Below, piece by piece: positions 17,692-26,045 of a stretch of 64,000 bases of DNA. Where the stretch lies: NCBI GenBank assembly GCA_016699635.1, contig CP064983.1, forward strand, positions 124,001 through 188,000. The letters are read 5' to 3'. The DNA is from Bacteroidota bacterium (GTDB lineage: Bacteria; Bacteroidota; Bacteroidia; AKYH767-A; OLB10). The notes beneath the pieces were generated by a model. It saw only the letters and a program-made list of their open reading frames with translations, was not told the DNA's origin and did not search any database. The position numbers and the translations under genes are program-made. The stretch's first letter is position 1. Every line of letters starts with the position of its first letter.

Positions 17692-18722
17692 TCATTTTTT
17701 TATCATGGCACGATTGATTTTTTTAACCAATCCCGGTCCTTCATAAATAAATCCTGTGAATAGCTGCACCAACTTTGCACCAGCCTCTATTTTCTCAATC
17801 GCATCAGATGCTGAATGAATACCTCCCACACCAATAATGTCGAATTTTACTTTTTTTGACTGAGTGAGATAGCGGATTATTTCTGTTGAACGGCTTTGCA
17901 AAGGCTTTCCGCTTAAACCTCCTGCACCCAAGTTTTTCACTTCGTCAGCATCAGCTTTTAAGTTTTCTCTACTAATTGTAGTATTACTGATAATCAATCC
18001 ATTCAGTTTAGTTTCTTCAACTAAAACTGCAATTTCGTCTATTTGTTCAAAAGTAAGGTCAGGCGCTATTTTTAAAAAGACAGGTTTTGGATTTCTATAG
18101 CTTTTATTTTTTGCTGAATGCCGTTCAGAAGTTTTGTCAATGGTTCTTTTTCCTGTAATGCACGTAAACCAGGAGTGTTGGGCGAACTCACATTTATCAC
18201 AAAATAATCCACCACATCAAACAGTTTTTCAAAACAAATCAGATAATCGCTAAGCGCATCTTCATTGGCTGTGTCTTTGTTTTTCCAATGTTTCCACCAA
18301 TTATAACATCTGACTTCCGGTTTTTGAGTCGTTCAACAACAGCATCCACACCTTCATTGTTAAATCCCATTCTGTTAATGAGTGCCTCATCGGCAGGAAG
18401 TCTGAACAGTCGGGGCTTAGGATTGCCCGGCTGCGGACGTGGTGTTACTGTTCCAATTTCAATAAAACCAAAACCAAAAGCCGCTAGTTCATCAAAACAA
18501 TAAGCATCTTTATCAAAGCCTGCTGCAAGCCCTACCCGCGAATTAAATTTAAGATTCCCTATTGCAACCTGTGTCCCTTGTTTACCTGTAGAATACAAAG
18601 ATTTTATGAAAGTCTTAACTCCGGGAATTTTAAACGCCATCTTCAACATGCTAAAAAACAAGATGATGTGCCTGTTCAGGAGGAAATAAAAACAATAAAG
18701 GTTTGATTAAAAGTTTATACAT
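17692..18722 (-). CDS. pyrD: Dihydroorotate dehydrogenase, class 2 (three frameshifts)
   Basis: FMN enzyme of the inner membrane that oxidises dihydroorotate to orotate with quinone. From the ATG at 18722 the frame reads MYKLLIKPLLFLFPPEQAHH, the class 2 membrane-associated N-terminus. The core has GLAAGFDKD, IGTVTPRPQPGNPKPR, NRMGFNN, VSSPNTPGL (catalytic Ser region), SNTTI and GVGGI. Three indels break it: an extra T in the T6 run near 18656 (coding), one A missing near 18281, and one A missing near 18106. Corrected length is 343 residues, typical. All indels are in homopolymers. Divergent from mntR. Confidence 0.95.
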
Positions 18723-18788
18723 GCTGCAAAATTAAAACTAAACCATCAGAAACGGTCAGAATGATTTTATAAAAGTATGTTCATTTTA

Positions 18789-18806
18789 TTTAGACGAATC
18801 TAAATT
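18789..18806 (+). promoter_or_regulatory. Probable MntR operator
   Basis: ATTTAGACGAATCTAAAT is a perfect 7-bp inverted repeat around CGAA, placed 9 bp upstream of the -7 element of mntR. Size and position fit a DtxR/MntR-family operator, so metal-loaded MntR would block mntR-mntH transcription. A half-site (TGTCTAAAT) recurs at 18821-18829. Confidence 0.65.
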
Positions 18807-18814
18807 TTATTACT

Positions 18815-18822
18815 ACATTTGT
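18815..18822 (+). promoter_or_regulatory. -7 promoter element of mntR-mntH
   Basis: TACATTTG matches TAnnTTTG, 15 bp before the mntR ATG. The -33 position falls inside the operator palindrome, consistent with repression by steric block. Confidence 0.6.
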
Positions 18823-18837
18823 CTAAATTTTTACAGG

Positions 18838-19509
18838 ATGTATTATCAACTATCGCCTACTGAGCAGAACTATATAAAGCAGATTTATGCACTTTCTGAT
18901 GGAAACCATCAAAATGTGCTGACCTCTGATCTTGCAGCAGCCATCAAGATTAAAGCAGCCACAGCTACAGATATGTTATCGAGGTTATCAGACAAGAAAT
19001 TGGTTGACTATGAAAAATATTATGGTGCCAGGCTGACAGACAAAGGAAAGCAGGTGGCATTAAACATTATCAGAAAGCATCGTCTGTGGTAAGTTTTTTT
19101 ATCAGAGAAATTAGGTTTCAGTTGGGACGAAGTGCATGAAATGGCGGAAGAGTTAGAGCATGCCACCAGCGATGAATTAGGTAATCGCTTAGAACAATTT
19201 TTGGGTAATCCGAAAACCGACCCACATGGCGACCCTATTCCTAACCGTAAAGGCGAAATAGAAAAACAAAAAACTATTCGTCTTTCGGAAGCCGAGCAAA
19301 ACCACACTGTTGAAATTCGTTCTGTAGAAGATCAGAACACTGCCTTATTGAAATTTTTATCAAAGCATAAATTAACACCCGGTGCAAGGTTGCTTGTAAA
19401 AGAAATTAATCAGTATGACAGTTCTTTAGAAGTAAAAGTCAACAATAAAAAAGTGCTTCAACTCAGTCGTGATGTTGCAGAAAATTTATGGATTATTAGA
19501 GTAAAATGA
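18838..19509 (+). CDS. mntR: DtxR/MntR-family metal-dependent repressor (in-frame TAA)
   Basis: Manganese- or iron-sensing repressor of 223 residues. The N-terminal winged helix (SPTEQNYIKQIYALS ... TDMLSRLSDKKLVDYEKYYG) is followed by a dimerisation/metal-binding helix (EVHEMAEELEHATSDELGNR) and a metal-site segment (NPKTDPHGDPIP). A FeoA/SH3-like C-terminal domain comes last. At 19090-19092 the codon after RLW is TAA where the family has GAA (RLWEVFLSEKL); the frame continues without shift, so a single substitution, real or erroneous, separates the HTH from the sensor. It overlaps mntH by 4 bp (ATGA), so repressor and transporter are co-transcribed. Divergent from pyrD. Confidence 0.88.
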
Positions 19510-21380
19510 AAAAGCAAAAAGAATTTCAACCCTCATTACAGGAGGTAAATGCATCGGTTGACACTTCAGGAAAACGCACACTGTTTAAAAAGATTTTCGC
19601 CTTCTTCGGGCCAGCATATTTAGTCAGTGTTGGCTATATGGACCCCGGTAACTGGGCAACAGATATTGCCGGAGGAAGCAAGTTTGGTTATCAACTTCTT
19701 TGGGTGCTACTTATGAGTAATCTTATTGCATTACTGCTGCAAAGCCTGAGTGCCCGTTTAGGCATTGTGCGCAACCGCGACCTTGCGCAGGCATCAAGAG
19801 AAACCTATCCGCATTTGGTAAATATTTGCCTCTATGTGCTAGCAGAAATAGCTATTGCAGCCTGCGACCTTGCAGAGGTGTTAGGTATGGCCATTGGGCT
19901 TCAACTACTTTTTGGAATTTCGCTTGCAACAGGTGTAATGATAACCGTATTGGATACTTTTCTGCTTTTGTTTCTCATCAATTTAGGCATCAGAAAAATG
20001 GAGGCCTTTATAATTTCTTTAGTTGCAATAATTGGCTTTTCTTTTTTGGCTGAAATATTTTTTGCCAAGCCCAATATGGCAGAAGTAGCTTCAGGATTAA
20101 TCCCAACAGCATTGAGTAACGAAGCTTTGTATATAGCTATTGGAATTATAGGTGCCACTGTTATGCCTCACAATCTTTATCTGCATTCGTCATTGGTGCA
20201 GACAAGAAAAATTGAAAAAAGCAGCAAGTCAATTTGGCGAGCTATTCGATTTAATATTGCTGACAGTGCTATTGCATTGAACATGGCATTCTTTGTCAAT
20301 GCAGCTATTTTAGTACTTGCAGCAGCAGTGTTTCATAAATCAGGACTTTTTGAAATTGCAGAAATTCAGGATGCACATCAGTTGCTTGCGCCCATGCTGG
20401 GAAACAACCTTGCTCCTATTCTTTTTGCTGTAGCATTGATAGCAGCAGGACAAAGTTCTACCATCACCGGAACATTAGCAGGTCAGATTGTGATGGAAGG
20501 ATATATAAACCTTCGTATTCAACCCTGGGTGCGCAGATTAGTTACACGCCTTATTGCCATTATTCCTGCATTTATCACCATTCATGTTTTTGGCGAAAGA
20601 AGCACCGGTGAGCTGTTAGTTTTAAGTCAGGTAATTTTAAGTTTACAGTTAGGCTTTGCTGTAATTCCACTCATTCATTTTGTAAGCGATAAAAATAAAA
20701 TGGGCGAATTTGCTATTGGCCCTATTATAAAAACGCTGTCGTGGATATGTGCTATAATTATTGTAGGACTAAACATTAAGTTGGTTGCAGAAGCAATGAG
20801 TGATGTATTTTATAGCGACACACTATTACTCTGGAAAATACTATTGGCTTTAGTTTGTTTAGGAATCGGATGGTTGCTATTGATGACAGTGTTCTATCCT
20901 TTAATAAGCAAAGCATCTTTCAGGTCAAAAGTATTTCATGACGAACCCAGTCAGATTTCTACTCCTGAAAGTATAAAATACAAACGCATTGCTATTGCGT
21001 TGGATTTTAGTTCAAGCGATAAGAAAGCGATTGAAAATGCATTAAGTGTTGGTGGACTTAATACTCACTATTTGTTGATTCATGCTGTGGAAAGTGCAGG
21101 GGCATTAACCTTCGGAAAAGAAATTGAAGACATGGAGAGTGAACATGACAAACAACATTTAGAACATTACATTAAAACGTTGAAAGGCATGGGTTACTTT
21201 GCCGAGTATCAGATTGCACATGGCAACCCGGGAAATGTTATTCCAGAAATTGTAAATGATTTTGATGCAGGCTTAATTGTTATGGGCCAGCATGGGCATA
21301 AAGGATTAAAAGATTTTTTACTTGGAACTACTATTGACAAAGTGCGGCATAAAGTAAAATGTCCGATGTTGGTAGTATAA
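19506..21380 (+). CDS. mntH: Nramp Mn/Fe transporter fused to a C-terminal UspA domain
   Basis: Proton-coupled divalent metal importer. Residues about 30-460 form the Nramp core with about 11 membrane helices, metal-binding DPGN in TM1 (residues 46-49) and MPHNLYLHSS in TM6, and the GQSSTITGT motif. Residues about 493-624 are a universal stress protein domain (KRIAIALDFSSSDKK ... IVMGQHGHKGLKDF, then GTT), carrying the G-x2-G-x9-G-S/T-type nucleotide motif. At 624 residues it is about 200 longer than E. coli MntH. Direct 4-bp overlap with mntR shows the two are one regulated unit. The USP domain may sense nucleotide or stress state; this is inference. Intact frame. Confidence 0.93.
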   Translation: MKKQKEFQPSLQEVNASVDTSGKRTLFKKIFAFFGPAYLVSVGYMDPGNWATDIAGGSKFGYQLLWVLLMSNLIALLLQSLSARLGIVRNRDLAQASRETYPHLVNICLYVLAEIAIAACDLAEVLGMAIGLQLLFGISLATGVMITVLDTFLLLFLINLGIRKMEAFIISLVAIIGFSFLAEIFFAKPNMAEVASGLIPTALSNEALYIAIGIIGATVMPHNLYLHSSLVQTRKIEKSSKSIWRAIRFNIADSAIALNMAFFVNAAILVLAAAVFHKSGLFEIAEIQDAHQLLAPMLGNNLAPILFAVALIAAGQSSTITGTLAGQIVMEGYINLRIQPWVRRLVTRLIAIIPAFITIHVFGERSTGELLVLSQVILSLQLGFAVIPLIHFVSDKNKMGEFAIGPIIKTLSWICAIIIVGLNIKLVAEAMSDVFYSDTLLLWKILLALVCLGIGWLLLMTVFYPLISKASFRSKVFHDEPSQISTPESIKYKRIAIALDFSSSDKKAIENALSVGGLNTHYLLIHAVESAGALTFGKEIEDMESEHDKQHLEHYIKTLKGMGYFAEYQIAHGNPGNVIPEIVNDFDAGLIVMGQHGHKGLKDFLLGTTIDKVRHKVKCPMLVV

Positions 21381-21383
21381 TTT

Positions 21384-21391
21384 TACTTTTG
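21384..21391 (+). promoter_or_regulatory. -7 promoter element upstream of smpB
   Basis: TACTTTTG matches TAnnTTTG, 8 bp before the proposed smpB start, immediately after the mntH stop. Confidence 0.5.
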
Positions 21392-21399
21392 CAACCGCA

Positions 21400-21857
21400 A
21401 TACAAAAAGATTTTGCTCCGAAACCGTCAAACAAAAAAGCTTCGTTCGATTATTTTTCGAGCAGAAGTTTGAAGCCGGCATTGTACTTACAGGTACTGAA
21501 GTAAAATCTTTGCGTACCGGACAAGTAAATTTAACTGATGCCTATTGTGTTTTTAAAAACGGAGAGCTTTGGGTAAAAAACATTCACATTGCAGAGTACA
21601 AGCAAGGTGGTTATGCTAACCACATTGCCAAGTCCGACAGAAAATTACTGATGCATAAACGTGAGTTAGAAAAACTTCAAACCAAGTTAAAAACTAAAGG
21701 AACAACATTAATTCCAACACGCATTTATTTTAATGAAAAAGGATTGGCAAAACTTGAAATTGCATTAGCAAGAGGAAAGAAAATGTTTGATAAAAGACAG
21801 ACAGAAAAAGAACAGGAAGCAAAAAGAGAAGTTGCCCGCGTGATGAAGCGTTTTTGA
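21400..21857 (+). CDS. smpB: SsrA-binding protein SmpB (one frameshift, unclear start)
   Basis: Partner of tmRNA in ribosome rescue. The core matches SmpB: FEAGIVLTGTEVKSLRTGQ, then YANHIAKSDRKLLMHKREL, then GTTLIPTRIYFNEKGLAKLE, with basic tail KREVARVMKRF. The N-terminal NKKASFDYF is in another frame; it joins if the T5 run near 21452 has a sixth T. Corrected length is about 152 residues, normal. The N-terminal frame has no ATG, GTG or TTG after the mntH stop; ATA at 21400 is the only plausible position, so either the start codon is miscalled or ATA is used. It is between mntH and recA. Confidence 0.9.
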
Positions 21858-22145
21858 GAATCTGAACAAATATCATCTACATCATAAAATTTATTAAAAT
21901 TCAGCTAATAAGCTGAATACATGCCACTTACGTAAATTCACCCAAAACCTTAAAACGTGCTGCTTGATTGCATTACGACCATTAAAGTTGTTGATTTTAA
22001 ATTAAAATTCAGGGCTAATTGACAGATTTACAATCACAACGAGGACGGCATTGCCGCTGTTGAAAACAAAATATTGAATTTTCATAAATCAGAATTGGCT
22101 AAAACCATTACTTTGTCGCTATAAACATTCAAAAAAATAAGACAC
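21858..22145 (+). other. Intergenic region between smpB and recA
   Basis: 288 bp with no convincing gene. It contains a perfect 8-bp hairpin ATTCAGCT-AATA-AGCTGAAT at 21899-21918; on the minus strand it would precede TTTTAATAAATTTT, but no minus-strand gene ends here, and on the plus strand it has no T tail. ATTACTTTG at 22108-22116 is a degenerate -7 element 30 bp before recA. Confidence 0.4.
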
Positions 22146-23159
22146 ATGAGCACAGTACAAGCACCCGACAAAGAGAAATTAAAAGTATTACAAGCAGCCA
22201 TTGAACGCATTGACAAAACCTATGGTAAAGGCACCATCATGCGCATGGGCGAAGATGCCATTGAACCTGTTGAAGCCATTCAGACAGGAAGTATTTCATT
22301 AGATATTGCATTAGGCATTAACGGTCTTCCTAAAGGACGTGTAATTGAAATATACGGACCCGAATCTTCAGGTAAAACAACATTAGCCATTCACGCTATT
22401 GCCAGCGTACAGAAAAATGGTGGCATTGCTGCCTATATAGATGCAGAACATGCATTCGATCGTTTTTATGCACAGAAATTAGGTTGTGATATTGAGAACC
22501 TTCTTATATCGCAGCCCGACAATGGCGAGCAGGCACTTGAAATTGCAGACAATCTTATTCGCTCAGGTGCAATAGACATTATTGTTATTGACTCTGTTGC
22601 TGCTTTAACGCCAAAGAGTGAAATTGAAGGCGAAATGGGCGATTCTAAAATGGGATTGCAGGCACGTTTGATGTCGCAGGCATTGCGTAAACTTACTGCA
22701 AGCATCAGCCGAACTAAATGTTGCTGTATTTTTATCAATCAGCTTCGCGAAAAAATTGGTGTTATGTTCGGAAATCCCGAAACAACAACCGGTGGTAATG
22801 CATTGAAATATTATGCATCAGTGCGTTTAGACATTCGCAGAATAGGACAGATAAAAGATGGTGACAGTGTTGCAGGAAACCGCACCCGTGTTAAAGTGGT
22901 GAAAAACAAAGTAGCTCCTCCATTCCGTCAGGCAGAATTTGACATTATGTATGGCGAAGGTATTTCTAAAACAGGAGAGCTTGTTGACCTTGGTGTTGAA
23001 TTAAACATTGTAAAGAAAAGCGGTTCGTGGTTCAGCTATGGCGATACCAAACTTGGTCAGGGACGCGATGCTGTGAAACAACTTTTTAGTGACAATCCTG
23101 AACTTGCCGATGAGATTGAAAATAAAATTAAAGAAGCAATGAATTTAAAAACTGCTTAG
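22146..23159 (+). CDS. recA: Recombinase RecA
   Basis: ATP-dependent strand-exchange protein of homologous recombination and SOS control, 337 residues, normal. Walker A is GPESSGKTT, the Walker B region IIVIDSVAAL, and the L1/L2 loops include GLQARLMSQALRKL and GNPETTTGGNALKYY. The C-terminal domain is short (ends EAMNLKTA) without the long acidic tail of E. coli. Start is ATG at 22146. It has its own intergenic region and terminator, so it is likely monocistronic. I see no clear LexA-type operator upstream. Confidence 0.99.
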   Translation: MSTVQAPDKEKLKVLQAAIERIDKTYGKGTIMRMGEDAIEPVEAIQTGSISLDIALGINGLPKGRVIEIYGPESSGKTTLAIHAIASVQKNGGIAAYIDAEHAFDRFYAQKLGCDIENLLISQPDNGEQALEIADNLIRSGAIDIIVIDSVAALTPKSEIEGEMGDSKMGLQARLMSQALRKLTASISRTKCCCIFINQLREKIGVMFGNPETTTGGNALKYYASVRLDIRRIGQIKDGDSVAGNRTRVKVVKNKVAPPFRQAEFDIMYGEGISKTGELVDLGVELNIVKKSGSWFSYGDTKLGQGRDAVKQLFSDNPELADEIENKIKEAMNLKTA

Positions 23160-23192
23160 AAAAATAATTATTTGTTTATTGGTAAAAGAAAA

Positions 23193-23220
23193 GAGCTGCC
23201 GGTTTTCGGTGGCTTTTTTC
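23193..23220 (+). terminator. Rho-independent terminator after recA
   Basis: AGCTGCCGGTTTTCGGTGGC forms a stem (two G-T pairs) followed by TTTTTT, 34 bp after the recA stop. Confidence 0.85.
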
Positions 23221-23285
23221 ATTTCATACCAATTGTATATGATGGATTGTGTTTAAACCGATATTTGCACCACAATAACATTAGA

Positions 23286-24279
23286 ATGACATTGAAGAAA
23301 CATTACATACTTTATTTTTCAGTGCTGATTTTTACTGCCTGCACAAATGGAAAAAAAGAAACAGAGGAGCCAAAAGATAAAATTGCTCAGCTTACAGAAA
23401 GCATCAAAGCCGACAGCACCAATCCAAAAAACTATTTCGACCGTGCCACTGCCTATTCGCAAAAGAGCATGTTTGATTTGGCTTATTTTGATATGGAAAA
23501 AGCAATGAAAATAAAACCATCTGACCCGAATATCTGATGCTTTATTCAGACCTTAGTTTCAGAATGAATAAGGTAAAAGATGCACGCGATGCATTAGTAA
23601 AAGTGCGCGAAATGCAACCATCAAACTATGATGCTGCATTTAAATTGGCAGAAATATTTTTATATACCAACAATCAGGATCAGTCGTTGCATTATTTAGA
23701 TACAGTTTTACAGAAAGACCCTAAAAACACCAAGGCATTGCTGATGCAGGGCTTCAACTTAAAAGAGAAAAAAGATACAGCCGCTGCCATTACAGCTTTC
23801 AGAAATGCTGTTGCCATTGACCCTAAGTTTTATGAGGCACAAATACAATTGGGTTTACTGATGTATTTACAAAACAACAAACTGTGCGTTGACTACTACA
23901 CCAATGCATTAAACATTAAAGCCAACAGCGAAGAAGCCATGTATGGTCTGGCATTGTGGTATCAGGATCATCAGGAGTTTAATAAAGCCATACAGTTTTA
24001 CACCGACATTATTCAGATAAATCCTAAAAACAAAATGCACATTTCAACCTTGGATACATACATCATGAATATCTGAAAGTTTACGATCAGGCAATCAAAC
24101 ATTATTCCGTTGCCATTGCAGCAGACCCCAATTATGCAGAAGCCTACTATAACCGTGGTTTATGTTATGAGTATGTTGGAAATATTACAGCAGCAAAAGA
24201 CGATTACAGCAAAGCACTGCAAATAAGAAAAGGTAATTATCCACATGCACAGGAAGGACTGCAAAGAGTGTCGAGGTAG
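23286..24279 (+). CDS. TPR-repeat lipoprotein (two frameshifts)
   Basis: Predicted lipoprotein of about 331 residues once corrected. ATG at 23286 gives a signal with lipobox FTAC. The rest is a solenoid of about eight tetratricopeptide repeats, for example NYFDRATAYSQKSMFDLAYF, AVAIDPKFYEAQIQLGLLMY and NYAEAYYNRGLCYEYVGN, ending QEGLQRVSR. Frame breaks: near 23531 one T is missing (DPNYLMLYSDLS is restored), and near 24034 one A is missing (NKNAHFNLGYIHHEYLK). TPR lipoproteins usually scaffold envelope complexes; the partner is unknown. It converges with the T9SS gene at 24310; no terminator is visible between them. Confidence 0.85.
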
Positions 24280-24309
24280 AGGAGATGAATTTTTGAGACA
24301 CATTCTACC

Positions 24310-26023
24310 CTACTCCTTCACAAACTTTGCTGTTAGCATATTTGTTTTGCCCTTGGTTTTTACTACATACATGCCCGGTGAAAATGACGAAACATCTATC
24401 TGAATGGTAGACTCTTTACCAGAAACTTTTCTGTACATTATTTTTTTACCAACCATATCATAAATTTCTATAGCAACAATAAGTTGCTCTTTATTTTGAA
24501 TTTTTATTTCTGATGTTGCGGGGTTTGGATATAAAAATAAATTTTCTGCAGGCAATGGCACTTGTTCTTCTAAACCTACCGTACAGTTGCTACCCCACTT
24601 AGCAATAAAACCATCGGAGTTGCCGCCTTGGTAGGGATAGTTTATTCCATTTACGGTTAAAGTGCCATCGTAACTACCACCAACATAAATATTGCCGCTG
24701 CTATCGTGAGTTATACACTGTGGCTCTTCACTACTGCCTGTACCCGGTAAATTTACACCTTTTGTGAAATTGCCCGTTGAGGCGTCCATTATTGATAAAA
24801 ATATATCTCTATAACTTACTGCTGTGATAGTATCGCTCCCTATAACTGCTTTTCCTAAAAAACATTCCCGCAGTTGCTATTTGATTGTTATATACAGAAA
24901 CACCACCTGTGGGCATGCCATAAGCAGATGAACACTGAATGGACGAAACCCACACTACACTATCTTGATTATATAACCTAGCTACAAAAGGCACTACAGA
25001 ATTTAAAAGGTATAATGGGTTTGTAATTGTAGTTGATCCTATAATTGTGCCAGGGTGTACCATGCCTGTTAAAACAATATCAGAGCCAATAATATCTACT
25101 CCGTAGCCTTTCATTCCATTAGCTGATGGAGTACCTATTTGTTTCACCCATTTAAAGTTACCTGAGGAATCGAATTTAGCCAAAAACAAATCTATTCCAA
25201 CATTTGGTGCATTAGTTAAGTACAAAGTAGAATCACCAATTACAACAGAATCTGCAACAAAATAGCCTGTAATGTACTGATCGCCCGTGGGACTTATTTT
25301 GCAATCTCTATAAAATGGACCATATACACTGCCTAAATTCTGGAATCTGTTAATATTTCCTGAAGTATCAAAACGCGCAGTAAAACACCAACTAAGGCTA
25401 AAATAATTATAGCCGGGAAAAATAACTCCCGATCCTCCTGAACCGATAACATTAATCATATCGTCATCAGTAATTTGAATTTGTCTTCCGCCTGTACCCA
25501 AAGTTCCCGGTCCCGGACCTGCTAATTTAACCCATTTAAAATTTCCTGCCGTATCTAACTTTGCAAGAAACATATCGTATGTTTCTTCTGTTATAAGTGT
25601 ATCAAAAAACTGGCAAGGACTTAATGGATGCGCACCAAGGTAGCCTGTTAAATAAATATTGCCATAATTATCTAAAGCAAGGCCATAAGCTTCTGTATTA
25701 TACAAATTGCTTGTGTTACCTGCAGTTTTTACCCAAACTAAGTCTCCGGCACAGTTTAATTTAGCCAGAAACAAGCTAAAATAACCCTGATAGGTTGTCA
25801 TGGTGTCGCCATTAAAGTTAGCCCCATAGCATACCCTGCCGCAGACATATACATTGCCCTGTGCATCGGTCTTTACATCTTTTACCCATTCGTCAGCCCA
25901 CCGGCACCATTGCCATTACCACTGTAGCCGCCTACACGTGCCAGCCAATGCCAACTTGGTGTTTGTGCTGCCACACTTGTAAACAGCATCAAAATATCAG
26001 CAATAATTTTATTGTCTTTTCAT
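24310..26023 (-). CDS. Secreted beta-propeller-like protein with T9SS sorting domain (four frameshifts)
   Basis: Secreted or surface protein exported by T9SS. The body is a series of SBBP-type repeats with the pattern LFLAKFDSSGNFKWVK, GNIYLTGY and similar, each about 50-60 residues, as in beta-propeller-like proteins. The last about 75 residues (LFLYPNPATSEIKI ... FSPGMYVVKTKG) are a type A sorting domain. From the ATG at 26023, correcting A4 to A5 and T4 to T5 restores a signal peptide (MKKTIKLLLIFLMLFTS, then VAAQ). Further shifts: a G3 run near 25898 lacks one G, and the T6 run near 24860 (coding) has one T too many. Corrected length is 571 residues. Ligand unknown. Confidence 0.82.
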
Positions 26024-26045
26024 TGTTTGTGCTATTTGATGATGA

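Noticed and set aside
21899..21918. Hairpin after smpB as its terminator
   Set aside because: No T tract follows on the plus strand; it would only work on the minus strand, where no gene ends.
22081..22145. LexA-type operator upstream of recA
   Set aside because: No convincing palindrome of the known kinds is present; Bacteroidota SOS boxes vary, so absence is not conclusive.
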